64,000 bases of DNA from Flavobacterium hydatis (GCF_000737695.1 NZ_JPRM01000027.1:124001-188000), one strand, 5' to 3'; shown: positions 9,264-18,381, counted from the stretch's first letter. The notes: generated by a model not told the origin, from the sequence alone. Program-made: numbers and translations.

Positions 9264-11897
9264 ATGAAAAAATTTACAGTATTAGTATTTATACTAAATA
9301 TTACATTTCTTTTTGCTCAAAAAGAAATCAGCGGCGTCGTAAAAGACCACAATGGCGTAGCGCTCCCTGGGGTAAACATTATGGAAAAAGGAACTAACAA
9401 TGGAGTATCTACCGACATACAAGGCGGTTACATTATTAAAGTTAAAGAAGGTGCTGTATTAGTTTTTAGCTATGTTGGGTACACTAATACCGAAAGAAAC
9501 GCTACAAATGGCATTATTGACATTACTATGAATGAAAACGGTGGACAAACCTTAAAAGACGTTGTAATTGTTGGCTCTAGAAACACTAAAAGGACAGTTG
9601 TAAACTCAGCCGTACCCATTGATATTATTAATATAAAGGATGTTACTACGCAAAGCGGAAAACTGGAAATTAACCAATTACTGCAATACATAGCCCCATC
9701 TTTTAATGCTAATAAACAATCTGGTTCTGATGGTGCAGATCACGTAGATCCGGCTTCTTTAAGAGGTCTAGGTCCTGACCAGACTTTGGTTTTGATAAAT
9801 GGAAAAAGAAGACATCAATCTTCGCTTGTAAATTTATTTGGAACTCGCGGACGTGGAAATACAGGAACGGACTTAAATGCAATTCCTGCTGCTTCTATAA
9901 AAAGAATTGAAATTTTAAGAGATGGCGCAGCTGCCCAATATGGTTCGGATGCTATTGCGGGAGTTATAAATATTGTTTTAAACGACAATATTGACGAACT
10001 TAACGGTTCGGTTACTTACGGGGTTTTTAACACTAAAGCCAAAGGTGATTTTCTTCCCGGAACTCCTAACACCAAAGGATATCGTTTGGATCAAAACGGA
10101 AATGGAAATTCGTATGGAAAGAATCAAGATTTTGATGGTGGTTCGGTAAAAGTTGCTGCCAATTATGGTGTTGCCATCGGAGAAAAAGGTGGTTTTGCTA
10201 ATTTTACTACTGAATACATCAATAAAAACAAAACACTCCGTCCTGCTTACGATTTTAGAAAAGGTTTTGGAGATGCTGCAATTCAGAGTTTTAATCTTTT
10301 TGCAAATATTGCCCTTCCAATCTCGGATAAAACAGAGTTCTACGCCTTTGGAGGAAGAAATTACAGAGATACTGATGCTTATGCATTTACTCGTAATGAT
10401 GGTGAAAGAGTTGTAGAATCTATATATCCCGGTGGATACACACCAAGAATTACATCGAATATTATAGATAATTCTTTATCGGCAGGATTTAGAACTGAAA
10501 CTACTGGTGGCTGGAAAATAGACATTAGCAATACGTATGGAAAAAACCTTTTTCACTATTACATAAAAGGAACTTTAAATGCTTCCCTACAAGCTGCTTC
10601 TCCAACTGAGTTTGATGCCGGAGGTCATACCCTTACACAAAACACTACTAATTTTGATTTTTCAAAAAATTATGATTCTGTACTTAATGGATTAAACTTA
10701 GCTTTTGGGGCTGAATATCGTACTGAAAATTTTACCATTTTTGCTGGCGACGAAGGTTCTTACGCTACTTATGACACTAACGGAATTCCGATAAGAGATC
10801 CTGCGAATCAAAGCGCTCCGATAGATCCAATTTCTGGTAATCCAAGACCTGGAGGTTCTCAGGGTTTCCCTGGCTACAGCCCACTAAATACAGTTGATAA
10901 AAGCCGTACCAACCTATCTTTATATACTGATGCCGAACTAGATATTACAGACGCTTTCTTAATTAGTGGTGCAGTTCGTTTTGAAAACTATAGTGACTTC
11001 GGTAGTACTCTAAATGGTAAACTAGCTATGCGCTTAAAAGCGAGCAAAAATATCAACTTTAGAGGTTCTATAAGCACAGGATTCCGTGCTCCATCATTGG
11101 CACAAATTTATTACAATCTACATTTTACAAACTTTAATGCTGGTGGAGCAACAGAAGTTTTGCTTGCGCCAAATAACAGCCCAATTACCCGTGCGTTTGG
11201 TATCCAAAAACTAGATGAAGAAAAAGCATTAAACGCCTCTTTGGGGTTTACAGCAACTTTTGGTGATTTTACCGCAACAGTCGATGGTTATTATATAAAA
11301 GTAAAAAATCGTATCGTACTTACAGGTTATTTTGATGCAACTGCACTAAACATTGGTGTATCTGAAGCTCAATTTTTTGTAAACGGTGTAGATACTAAAA
11401 CAACTGGATTGGACTTAGTTTTTGCATGGAAGAAAAAGTTTGGGGAGTCTCTATTTAGTGCAACTCTGGTAGGAAACATAAATGACATGAAAATTGACAA
11501 TATAAAAAATGGTAATTTACCCGAAGAGACTTTTTTTGGAAGACGTGACAGAGCATTTTTATTAGCTTCGGCTCCTAAAAATAAATTTGGCTTGAACTTA
11601 AATTATGCCCGTCATAAATTTGACGCAGGCTTAGCTTTTACTCATTTCAGCAAAGTTGTTTTAGTAGATTATGGTGATGAAGATGATACCTATTACCCAA
11701 GAATTGTAACAGATTTAACCGTAGGATACCAACTAACTAAATCATTAAAATTAAGCGTTGGTAGCAACAACTTATTTAATGTTTACCCAACAAAACAAGA
11801 TGAACAAGGAAATACTGAAGCTGGCGGATATTGGGATGCTGTACAAATGGGTTTCAGTGGAGCGTATTACTATGCCCGACTTGGATTTACTTTTTAA
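9264..11897 (+). CDS. TonB-dependent outer-membrane receptor
   Basis: This 877-residue protein imports a bulky or scarce substrate across the outer membrane using TonB energy. It has a signal peptide (residues 1-19, ending FAQ) and then a carboxypeptidase-like regulatory domain at about 20-105 (GVALPGVNIMEKGTNNGVS and FSYVGYT). The plug domain has LRGLGPDQTLVLINGKRR, and a long beta-barrel ends in the aromatic residue F (ARLGFTF). It lacks the SusC signature and has no SusD gene next to it, so it is more like a siderophore, vitamin or metal receptor. The ligand cannot be deduced. It is a single-gene unit ending at a strong terminator. Confidence 0.93.
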   Translation: MKKFTVLVFILNITFLFAQKEISGVVKDHNGVALPGVNIMEKGTNNGVSTDIQGGYIIKVKEGAVLVFSYVGYTNTERNATNGIIDITMNENGGQTLKDVVIVGSRNTKRTVVNSAVPIDIINIKDVTTQSGKLEINQLLQYIAPSFNANKQSGSDGADHVDPASLRGLGPDQTLVLINGKRRHQSSLVNLFGTRGRGNTGTDLNAIPAASIKRIEILRDGAAAQYGSDAIAGVINIVLNDNIDELNGSVTYGVFNTKAKGDFLPGTPNTKGYRLDQNGNGNSYGKNQDFDGGSVKVAANYGVAIGEKGGFANFTTEYINKNKTLRPAYDFRKGFGDAAIQSFNLFANIALPISDKTEFYAFGGRNYRDTDAYAFTRNDGERVVESIYPGGYTPRITSNIIDNSLSAGFRTETTGGWKIDISNTYGKNLFHYYIKGTLNASLQAASPTEFDAGGHTLTQNTTNFDFSKNYDSVLNGLNLAFGAEYRTENFTIFAGDEGSYATYDTNGIPIRDPANQSAPIDPISGNPRPGGSQGFPGYSPLNTVDKSRTNLSLYTDAELDITDAFLISGAVRFENYSDFGSTLNGKLAMRLKASKNINFRGSISTGFRAPSLAQIYYNLHFTNFNAGGATEVLLAPNNSPITRAFGIQKLDEEKALNASLGFTATFGDFTATVDGYYIKVKNRIVLTGYFDATALNIGVSEAQFFVNGVDTKTTGLDLVFAWKKKFGESLFSATLVGNINDMKIDNIKNGNLPEETFFGRRDRAFLLASAPKNKFGLNLNYARHKFDAGLAFTHFSKVVLVDYGDEDDTYYPRIVTDLTVGYQLTKSLKLSVGSNNLFNVYPTKQDEQGNTEAGGYWDAVQMGFSGAYYYARLGFTF

Positions 11898-11914
11898 TCT
11901 AAAATATATTATAA

Positions 11915-11947
11915 TAAAAAATCCTGAGCATGCTCAGGATTTTTTAT
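11915..11947. terminator. Bidirectional terminator between convergent genes
   Basis: A perfect 30-bp palindrome (11916-11945, centred on GAGCATGCTC) has an A run on one side and a T run on the other. It serves the TonB-dependent receptor gene on the plus strand and the 11968-13131 gene on the minus strand. Confidence 0.9.
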
Positions 11948-11967
11948 TTATAGATCTTTAAGGAAAG

Positions 11968-13131
11968 CTACATTTTAAACTCTAAAGAACTTATTATTTC
12001 TTTTTCTTTGTCTGTAGCTGTAAACCCAGAAATATCCCAATATTTGGTTAGAATTTTATTCTTTTTATTAAAGAGTGTTTTTTCTTTAAAAACATCACTC
12101 TCATTATAGGTAAAGTTTTGTTTATTGAAATTGGTTGTTATAAAACTATTCCTTACCTGAATATTCTTGACTTTATTATCCTTCAAAACAAGATTGTAAG
12201 CTATTTCTTCATTTGAATTTAATAAATAATAATCAGCTCCATCTATCCTGTAACTCACTTTTATAAATGACCGTGTAATATTTTTAGAACCCACTGCTGG
12301 TTTTTCTTCTCCGCTTGGAGTTGATGGATTTAAAGAACAAGTAAATCCCATTATTACCTTTCTTTTATGATCATAAGTCACCTCAAAACTATCCATCTCC
12401 TTCTTAGTCTTATCCAACGGGGTAATGCTCATTACATAATAATCTTTATTACCAGGAAATCCTTTTATAATAAAATCATATTCTTTTTTTGCTTTTGAAT
12501 CTAAAATAGGTTCAAGATAATCCAGATTAGAATAGTTCTCCATGATATCATTCAGGTTATATCCTTTTAAATCTGCACTTACATCCTTTTCTATTAAACC
12601 ATAAGAACGGTTTTGCTCTACTAATAATGTGGTAGTTGCTTTTTTATTTTTTCCTGTAAATTGAAAGTTTACTAACCCATCATTATAATAAGAGTATTTA
12701 TCATCGAGTATAAAATATTCTCTTACATACACCTTAAGTCGATAGGGCATCGTGAGTCTTTTTATGGAATTAGAAACAATTTTCTGAAGTATTTTTTGTG
12801 GAGACTCTTTAGAAACAACAATCTCTGTCAGTTTGTTTTTCTTGTTTTTTAAATAAATCACAAATTCATTCTCTTTTAAAGCTATCCAACGAGTTGTTAA
12901 GCTCTCATAATTTGTCTCGGAAGTCTGAATATTTGAAGCACCGGTTAACATAAAAGTTACTTTTCCTTCTTCATTACTCATTAAAACTTGTTTGGTTTTC
13001 ATTATAACGACCATTGCATTTTCTATAGGCAACTGCGTTTCTATATCCTTTACTATAATAGAATATTCTGTATTTTGTGCAGAAATACTAACATTAAAAA
13101 ATACAATAAATAGAGGTATCAGTCTCTTCAT
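11968..13131 (-). CDS. Secreted protein with carboxypeptidase-like regulatory domain
   Basis: This 387-residue protein has a signal peptide (about residues 1-19, ending ISAQ). An N-terminal carboxypeptidase-regulatory-like beta domain follows (VKDIETQLPIENAMVVIM and SNEEGKVTF). The remaining 270 residues resemble surface-associated proteins of Bacteroidota but give no clear family. No catalytic motif is visible. It is convergent with the TonB-dependent receptor and shares its bidirectional terminator. A periplasmic or outer-membrane-associated role is inferred from the signal peptide and domain. Confidence 0.78.
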   Translation of the reverse strand: MKRLIPLFIVFFNVSISAQNTEYSIIVKDIETQLPIENAMVVIMKTKQVLMSNEEGKVTFMLTGASNIQTSETNYESLTTRWIALKENEFVIYLKNKKNKLTEIVVSKESPQKILQKIVSNSIKRLTMPYRLKVYVREYFILDDKYSYYNDGLVNFQFTGKNKKATTTLLVEQNRSYGLIEKDVSADLKGYNLNDIMENYSNLDYLEPILDSKAKKEYDFIIKGFPGNKDYYVMSITPLDKTKKEMDSFEVTYDHKRKVIMGFTCSLNPSTPSGEEKPAVGSKNITRSFIKVSYRIDGADYYLLNSNEEIAYNLVLKDNKVKNIQVRNSFITTNFNKQNFTYNESDVFKEKTLFNKKNKILTKYWDISGFTATDKEKEIISSLEFKM

Positions 13132-13210
13132 AGGCTTACGTTAAAAATTTAACCGTTATAAAACTACAAATAAAACATTAAAAACCAATAGAATACATAA
13201 AAAAAGGTAT

Positions 13211-13246
13211 GTATAAAAAAAAATCCTGAGCGTAAACTCAGGATTT
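13211..13246 (-). terminator. Intrinsic terminator of the ferredoxin gene
   Basis: A 10-bp stem (13221-13230 with 13237-13246) is followed on the minus strand by a long T run, 35 bp after the ferredoxin stop codon. Confidence 0.85.
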
Positions 13247-13280
13247 CATTTTATATTTAAAATCTAAAAAGACTTTATAT

Positions 13281-13631
13281 TTATTCGTTATGTAAAAACG
13301 CTTGTCTGTTTAATAACGTTTCTTCATCTTCTACATGATTATCATCTGGTACACAACAATCTACAGGACATACTGCAGCACATTGTGGTTCATCATGAAA
13401 ACCTTTACACTCTGTACATTTTCCAGGAACGATATAATAAACCTCGTCAGAAATAGGAGTTTGAGCATCATCAGCATCAACCTCGGTACCGTCTGGCAAA
13501 ATTACTTTTCCTTTTAAAGCTGTTCCATCTTTGTATCTCCAATCATCAGCACCTTCATAGATTGCTGTATTTGGGCACTCTGGTTCGCAAGCCCCACAAT
13601 TGATACATTCGTCGGTAATAATTATCGCCAT
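13281..13631 (-). CDS. 2[4Fe-4S] ferredoxin
   Basis: This 116-residue cytosolic electron carrier has two cluster-binding motifs: CxxCxxCxxxC at Cys9, 12, 15 and 19, and CxxCx8CxxxC at Cys72, 75, 84 and 88, followed by an extra CC at 92-93. The long second spacing is the arrangement of the Allochromatium vinosum/YfhL ferredoxin type, which has low-potential clusters. An insertion of about 35 residues between the motifs (PDGTEVDADDAQTP) makes it longer than the 80-residue type. It is divergent from the acyl-CoA reductase gene 160 bp away, so the two may share a regulatory region. The redox partner is unknown. Confidence 0.93.
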   Translation of the reverse strand: MAIIITDECINCGACEPECPNTAIYEGADDWRYKDGTALKGKVILPDGTEVDADDAQTPISDEVYYIVPGKCTECKGFHDEPQCAAVCPVDCCVPDDNHVEDEETLLNRQAFLHNE

Positions 13632-13721
13632 TGTTTTTTAGTCTTAAAGTTAAAAGTCGTAAAGTTTTAAAGTCAAAAAAAAACAAAAAAATCATTATTA
13701 GCTTTGTATCACTTAATGACT

Positions 13722-13753
13722 TTTGACTTTCGACTTATTTATCCTTATTTTTG
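13722..13753 (+). promoter_or_regulatory. Bacteroidota-type promoter for the acyl-CoA reductase-serC-serA group
   Basis: TTTG at 13722-13725, a 20-base spacer and TATTTTTG at 13746-13753 match the -33/-7 consensus closely. It is 40 bp before the ATG at 13794. This also argues against a start at 13704, which would place the promoter inside the gene. Confidence 0.7.
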
Positions 13754-13793
13754 TGCAAAATTACAATCAAAACTATTCATAAACAAATTACTT

Positions 13794-14855
13794 ATGTTAC
13801 AAAACGAAAAAAAACAATCTTTTATAGAACTAGGCAAATTTTTGAGCCAATTTTCCGAAAATGATTGTAAAAAAGATAATAATGTTTTAAGTAATGACTT
13901 GTTTTTTGATGATTTCATAAAACTAATTCACTTGTCTCAATCACATAACGGTTGGTACACACCTGAACAAGTTTTTTTTGCTATTCAATCATGGGCCAAT
14001 GCTTTAACTGAAGAGAATATAAACAAATGGCTTTCGGCTTATTCTTTTGATGCTGTTCAGGGAGATAAAAACATAGCCTTAATTCTAGCAGGAAACATTC
14101 CGCTGGTAGGTTTTCATGATTTTCTATCTGTTTTAATTACAGGACATAATGTCTTGGTAAAAACATCTTCTAATGATCAATACTTGCTTCCTTTTTTAGC
14201 CAAATATCTTATTGCAATCAATCCAGATTTTGCTAATAAAATCACTTTCGTAGAAGGAAAACTAGAAAATTTTGATGCCGTAATTGCTACAGGAAGTAAT
14301 AATACAGCACGTTATTTTGAATATTATTTTAAAGATAAACCTTCGATTATTCGAAAAAGCAGAAACTCTGTTGCTGTTTTAAACGGAAAAGAAACCAAAG
14401 AGCAACTTGTGGCTTTAGGCGAAGATATATTCAGATATTTTGGTTTAGGATGTCGTAACGTTTCTAAATTATTTGTTCCTGAAGGATATAAATTTGATGC
14501 TTTTTTTGAAGCAATCTTCGAATATCAGGATGTTATTCATTATGAAAAATATGCTAACAATTACGACTACAACAAGGCCGTTTTCTTAATGAGTAATTTT
14601 AAATTACTTGATAATGGCTTCTTAACTTTAAAAGAAGACGTAAGTCACGCCTCTCCTATCTCAAGTGTTTTTTACGAAACTTACAATAACATCGAAGATT
14701 TAAAACAACGATTACAAGCTGAAAATGAGCAAATTCAATGCATTGTAAGCGATAACTTAATAGAAAACAGTATTTCATTTGGAAAAACGCAAACTCCTGA
14801 TTTGTGGGATTATGCAGACAATATTGATACTATATCGTTTTTGTTAATAACATAA
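13794..14855 (+). CDS. Acyl-CoA reductase (LuxC-like aldehyde dehydrogenase fold)
   Basis: The protein has 353 residues from the ATG at 13794 (MLQNEKKQSF). An upstream in-frame ATG at 13704 would add 30 atypical residues and cover the promoter. The LuxC family uses the aldehyde-dehydrogenase fold to reduce acyl-CoA or acyl-enzyme to aldehyde with NADPH. Recognisable features are LAGNIPLVGFHDFLSVL (cofactor region), VIATGSNNTARYF, and GLGCRNVSKLFVP carrying the presumed nucleophilic Cys. It heads a run with serC and a serA-like gene. That link is common in Flavobacteriia, but the physiological substrate is not established. Confidence 0.88.
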   Translation: MLQNEKKQSFIELGKFLSQFSENDCKKDNNVLSNDLFFDDFIKLIHLSQSHNGWYTPEQVFFAIQSWANALTEENINKWLSAYSFDAVQGDKNIALILAGNIPLVGFHDFLSVLITGHNVLVKTSSNDQYLLPFLAKYLIAINPDFANKITFVEGKLENFDAVIATGSNNTARYFEYYFKDKPSIIRKSRNSVAVLNGKETKEQLVALGEDIFRYFGLGCRNVSKLFVPEGYKFDAFFEAIFEYQDVIHYEKYANNYDYNKAVFLMSNFKLLDNGFLTLKEDVSHASPISSVFYETYNNIEDLKQRLQAENEQIQCIVSDNLIENSISFGKTQTPDLWDYADNIDTISFLLIT

Positions 14856-14951
14856 GTTAAAATTTCATAATTATTGCGAATAATTTAACGACTTTTCGAG
14901 CGCTATTCACGAAATTTGCATTTCTAAAAAAAATTGGAATTTAACTACACC

Positions 14952-16022
14952 ATGAAAAAACACAACTACAGCGCAGGACCTAGTATCTTACCTCAAGAAG
15001 TTTTTGAGAAAGCATCAAAAGCTATTTTAAATTTTAATGACTCAGGATTATCTATCCTAGAAATTTCGCACCGAAGTAAAGATTTCGTTGCTGTAATGGA
15101 AGAAGCTCGTTCCCTTGCTTTAGAGTTATTAGGACTTCAAGGAAAAGGATATCAAGCCCTGTTTTTACAAGGTGGCGCAAGTACAGCATTCTTAATGGCT
15201 CCTTATAACTTGATGAAAGAAAACGGAAAAGCAGCTTATTTAGATTCAGGAACGTGGGCAGCCGCAGCTATAAAAGAAGCAAAAGTTTTTGGAGAAACTA
15301 TTACTGTAGCTTCGTCAAAAGAACAAAATTATAATCATATCCCAAAAGGTTACGAAATACCTGCTGACGCAGATTATTTTCACTGTACAAGTAACAATAC
15401 CATTTTTGGAACTCAAATGAACGAATTCCCTGCAACAAATGTTCCAGTGGTTTGCGACATGAGTTCTGATATATTTTCTCGCGTTTTAGATTACTCTAAA
15501 TTTGATTTAATTTATGCTGGAGCTCAAAAAAATATGGGTCCTGCAGGAACTACTTTGGTAGTTATCAAAGAAGATATTTTAGAGAAAAGCGGACGCACTA
15601 TTCCTAGCATGTTAGATTATGCAAAACATATTAAAGCAGAAAGTATGTATAATACTCCTCCTGTTTTTGCAGTTTATGTTTCTTTACTAACATTACAATG
15701 GATTAAAAATAAAGGTGGTGTTGCAGCTGTTGAAAAATTAAATGATGCAAAAGCAGCTTTGCTTTATGCCGAAATTGATAGAAACCCTTTATTTAAAGGT
15801 GCTTCAGCGGTTGAAGATCGTTCTAAAATGAACGTTACTTTCTTATTAAACAATCCTGATCATACGGCAACATTTGATGCAATGTGGAAAGAAGCTAACA
15901 TTTCTGGTTTACCAGGTCACCGTTCAGTTGGTGGTTATAGAGCATCTATTTACAATGCAATGCCAATAGAAAGCGTTCAGGTATTGGTGGATGTAATGAA
16001 AGCTTTAGAGTCTAAAGTTTAA
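14952..16022 (+). CDS. serC: Phosphoserine aminotransferase
   Basis: This 356-residue PLP enzyme converts 3-phosphohydroxypyruvate and glutamate to phosphoserine. In many bacteria it also acts in pyridoxal-phosphate synthesis on the 4-carbon analogue. I chose the ATG at 14952 because it gives the canonical MKKHNYSAGPSILP; the ATG at 14934 adds six odd residues. The PLP-lysine motif YAGAQKNMGPAG is visible, as are LFLQGGAS near the N-terminus and the C-terminal GHRSVGGYRASIYNAM. It lies 97 bp after the acyl-CoA reductase gene and is followed by a repeat, then the serA-like gene. Confidence 0.97.
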   Translation: MKKHNYSAGPSILPQEVFEKASKAILNFNDSGLSILEISHRSKDFVAVMEEARSLALELLGLQGKGYQALFLQGGASTAFLMAPYNLMKENGKAAYLDSGTWAAAAIKEAKVFGETITVASSKEQNYNHIPKGYEIPADADYFHCTSNNTIFGTQMNEFPATNVPVVCDMSSDIFSRVLDYSKFDLIYAGAQKNMGPAGTTLVVIKEDILEKSGRTIPSMLDYAKHIKAESMYNTPPVFAVYVSLLTLQWIKNKGGVAAVEKLNDAKAALLYAEIDRNPLFKGASAVEDRSKMNVTFLLNNPDHTATFDAMWKEANISGLPGHRSVGGYRASIYNAMPIESVQVLVDVMKALESKV

Positions 16023-16067
16023 TCGGTTAATTGTTTAATCGCAATTCCTATTGAATCTGGAAACCCT

Positions 16068-16147
16068 AGCCCCGATAGAAGTGGAAATCCTTTTTGTTTT
16101 TTCTTTAAAAACAAAAAAGATTGCAACGAATAGCGGGATTAGCTCCT
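16068..16147. repeat. Interspersed repeat family A, diverged copy
   Basis: The element begins 'agccccgatagaagtggaaa', has a central AT-rich hairpin of 'tttttgtttttt' against 'aaaaacaaaaaa', and ends 'gggattagctcc'. It occupies the gap between serC and the serA-like gene. The outer blocks correspond to those at 40035-40178. Confidence 0.7.
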
Positions 16148-16214
16148 AAACAAAAAAGAAAAATTAATATTGAGGATGAGATTACTTCGTTCCTCGCAAA
16201 GACATAAACACAAA

Positions 16215-17165
16215 ATGAAAGTATTAGCAAATGATGGAATTTCTAAAAGTGGAATTCTAGCCTTAGAAAAAGGTGGATTTGAAGTTATAACTACAAAAGT
16301 GGCTCAGGAACAAGTTGCTAATTTTGTAAACGAAAATAATGTAGACGTAGTTTTAGTGCGTAGCGCAACTAAAGTACGTAAAGATATTATTGATGCTTGC
16401 CCAGGATTAAAAATTATTGGTCGTGGTGGTGTTGGTATGGATAACATTGATGTTGAATACGCAAAAAGCAAAGGAATTCATGTAATTAACACACCAGCTT
16501 CTTCATCTGAATCTGTGGCTGAATTAGTTTTTGGACACTTATTTAATGGAGTTCGTTTCTTGCACGATTCTAACAGAAATATGCCTCTAGAAGGTGATAC
16601 AAACTTTGATGGTTTGAAAAAAGCTTACGCAAATGGTACTGAATTAAGAGGTAAAACTCTTGGTATTGTTGGTATTGGCCGTATTGGTCAAGCTACTGCA
16701 AAAATGGCTCTTGGTTTAGGCATGAGAGTTATCGCTGCGGATAGTTTTATCCCTAAAGTTGATGTTAAAGTTGAATTCTTTGACGGACAATCGATAACTA
16801 CAACTATCGTTTCTCAATCATTAGAGTCTTTATTTAAAGAAGCTGACTTTATTACTTTACACGTTCCTGCTCAAAATGGTTATATCATCGGTGAGCAAGA
16901 ACTTGCTATCATGAAAGACGGTGTAGGTATTGTAAACTGTGCTCGTGGTGGCGTTATTGATGAGGTAGCTTTAGTTAAAGCTTTAGACTCTGGAAAAGTT
17001 GCTTTTGCAGGTTTAGACGTTTTTGAAAGCGAACCAAAACCAGAAATGGCAATTTTAATGCACTCTAAAATTTCATTAACTCCGCATATTGGAGCCGCGA
17101 CTGGAGAGGCACAAGACAGAATTGGTACAGAACTAGCTTCACAAATTATTACTCTGTTGAGCTAA
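16215..17165 (+). CDS. serA: D-2-hydroxyacid dehydrogenase (3-phosphoglycerate dehydrogenase type)
   Basis: The protein has 316 residues from MKVLANDGISKSG (ATG 16215). An upstream ATG at 16170 would add 15 residues encoded by repeat-flanking DNA. The Rossmann motif GIVGIGRIGQAT is clear, and NCARGGVIDE and the catalytic HIGAATGEAQDRIG follow. It has no C-terminal ACT domain, so it is the short form without classical serine feedback. Next to serC the likely reaction is 3-phosphoglycerate oxidation, the first step of serine synthesis. A PdxB-like role on 4-phosphoerythronate cannot be excluded. Confidence 0.93.
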   Translation: MKVLANDGISKSGILALEKGGFEVITTKVAQEQVANFVNENNVDVVLVRSATKVRKDIIDACPGLKIIGRGGVGMDNIDVEYAKSKGIHVINTPASSSESVAELVFGHLFNGVRFLHDSNRNMPLEGDTNFDGLKKAYANGTELRGKTLGIVGIGRIGQATAKMALGLGMRVIAADSFIPKVDVKVEFFDGQSITTTIVSQSLESLFKEADFITLHVPAQNGYIIGEQELAIMKDGVGIVNCARGGVIDEVALVKALDSGKVAFAGLDVFESEPKPEMAILMHSKISLTPHIGAATGEAQDRIGTELASQIITLLS

Positions 17166-17189
17166 GTAATTAAAAAATAGTTTAACTTT

Positions 17190-17230
17190 AAAGGGATTTA
17201 TTACAGTTTGTAGTAAATCCCTTTCTTTTT
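17190..17230 (+). terminator. Intrinsic terminator of the serA-like gene
   Basis: Arms AAAGGGATTTA...TAC and GTAGTAAATCCCTTT pair over about 15 bp, followed by CTTTTT, starting 24 bp after the stop codon. Confidence 0.85.
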
Positions 17231-17240
17231 ATTAAATTTG
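17207..17240 (+). promoter_or_regulatory. Promoter of the DUF937-like gene
   Basis: TTTG at 17207-17210, a 22-base spacer and TAAATTTG at 17233-17240 lie 24 bp before the ATG at 17265. The -33 box lies in the loop of the upstream terminator, so the two signals are packed together. Confidence 0.6.
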
Positions 17241-17264
17241 TCGTCTAATCTAAATGTAAACATC

Positions 17265-17825
17265 ATGTTTGAGCAATTAACCCAATTAGTGCAACAATAC
17301 AGCGGCAGTGCTGTCGTAAACAATCCCGCAGTTCCTAATGAACAAAATGAAGCTGTAATAAGCGAAACAAGTAATTCTATTTTTGCAGGATTGCAAAAAA
17401 TTGCTTCGGAAGGTGGTACTGAACAACTCGCTAGTTTATTTAGCGGAAAATCACCTATTGACAGTTCAAACCCTGTTGTGCAACAAATAACACAACAATT
17501 GTCTGGTAATCTTGGAGAAAAATTTGGATTAAGCAGCGAAGCATCTAATGGTGTAGCTAGCGGAATGATTCCTCAAATCTTAGGTTCTCTTGTAGGAAAA
17601 GCAAAAGACTCAAGCGATAGTAGTTTCCAGATTTCTGATATTATTAGTGCTATTTCAGGTAACGGCGGACAAGCTTCGGGTATCATGGATGCAATTTCAA
17701 AATACGGAACTCAATTTGGTTTAGACCAAAATGGCGACGGTAAAGTTGATATTAGCGATGCTATGGAATTAGGAAATAAAAGCGGTGGCATTGGAGGTTT
17801 ACTTGGTAAACTATTCGGAAAATAG
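17265..17825 (+). CDS. DUF937-like protein with an EF-hand-like loop
   Basis: The protein has 186 residues from MFEQLTQLVQQYSG (ATG 17265; the ATG at 17238 overlaps the promoter box). It is rich in Gly, Ser, Gln and Ala, with short repeated helices (SGNLGEKFGLS, NGVASGMIPQILGSLVGKA) typical of DUF937/YidB-type proteins. Near the C-terminus DQNGDGKVDISDA is an EF-hand/dockerin-like calcium loop, and the end is Gly-rich (GGIGGLLGKLFGK). There is no signal peptide. The function is unknown. Confidence 0.8.
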   Translation: MFEQLTQLVQQYSGSAVVNNPAVPNEQNEAVISETSNSIFAGLQKIASEGGTEQLASLFSGKSPIDSSNPVVQQITQQLSGNLGEKFGLSSEASNGVASGMIPQILGSLVGKAKDSSDSSFQISDIISAISGNGGQASGIMDAISKYGTQFGLDQNGDGKVDISDAMELGNKSGGIGGLLGKLFGK

Positions 17826-18197
17826 GTTTCTAGGAAGGTACTGAGGCAATAAGGTTCAAAGAGACAAAGGTTTCTTGGAGAGGTGCAGCGCAGTTCGCTT
17901 AAAGGTTCTAAATTAAAAAATAATCAAAAGCTGTTTACATAAATGTAAGCAGTTTTTTTTGTAAGTATGTTTCTTGAAATTTTACAACCTTATTAAAAAT
18001 GCAATACTATGCTGTGTCTCTAAATATTTTAGACGCACTACGGTGCGTCTCTACAGAAAACCTTTGTGACTTTGTAACTTTTAGACGCACTGCGGTGCGT
18101 TTAAACAGAAAAACTTTGAACCTAAATATTATGCAACCCAACAAAAAACCTCTGTCCCTTTGAACCTTAGTAACTCAGCACCTTCCTAAGAACCTTT
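17824..18197. repeat. Composite repeat: inverted arms enclosing a terminator and palindromes
   Basis: The 556 bp between the DUF937-like gene and the 18382 lipoprotein gene contain no gene. A left arm of 47 bp (17824-17870) pairs with an inverted right arm (18149-18196) with few mismatches. Inside are a terminator hairpin (17926-17961) and the palindromes at 18031-18050 and 18083-18102. A similar composite lies at 49619-49994. The rest is low-complexity 'gcaccttagcacctt'-type sequence. Confidence 0.75.
17926..17961 (+). terminator. Intrinsic terminator
   Basis: Stem CTGTTTACAT / ATGTAAGCAG (17931-17940 with 17943-17952), then eight T. It is about 100 bp downstream of the DUF937-like gene and inside the composite repeat. 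Confidence 0.8.
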
Positions 18198-18218
18198 TAG
18201 ACGCACTACGGTGCGTCT
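18031..18218. repeat. Three copies of an AGACGCAC palindrome
   Basis: AGACGCACTACGGTGCGTCT occurs exactly at 18031-18050 and 18199-18218, and a variant lies at 18083-18102. The exact copies are followed by 'ctacagaaaaccttt'. Related copies in the opposite orientation are at 49683-49705 and 49769-49794. Confidence 0.85.
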
Positions 18219-18381
18219 CTACAGAAAACCTTTTGAACCTAAAATTATACATCCCAACAGGAAACCTTTGCCTCTTTGAACCTTAGCACCTTAGCACCTT
18301 AGCACCTCTTTTCAAAAAACTGTTAAATAAAAAAAGCCTTCGCTGATTTTTTTGTAAATTTATATTTCAATTTTTTAAGCC

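Noticed and set aside
13704..13793. A longer start for the acyl-CoA reductase
   Set aside because: The extra 30 residues overlap a good promoter (13722-13753) and do not resemble the family N-terminus.
18031..18218. CRISPR array from the three AGACGCAC repeats
   Set aside because: Repeats are 20 bp, differ, have uneven spacers (32 and 96 bp), and no cas gene is nearby. They are dispersed palindromes.
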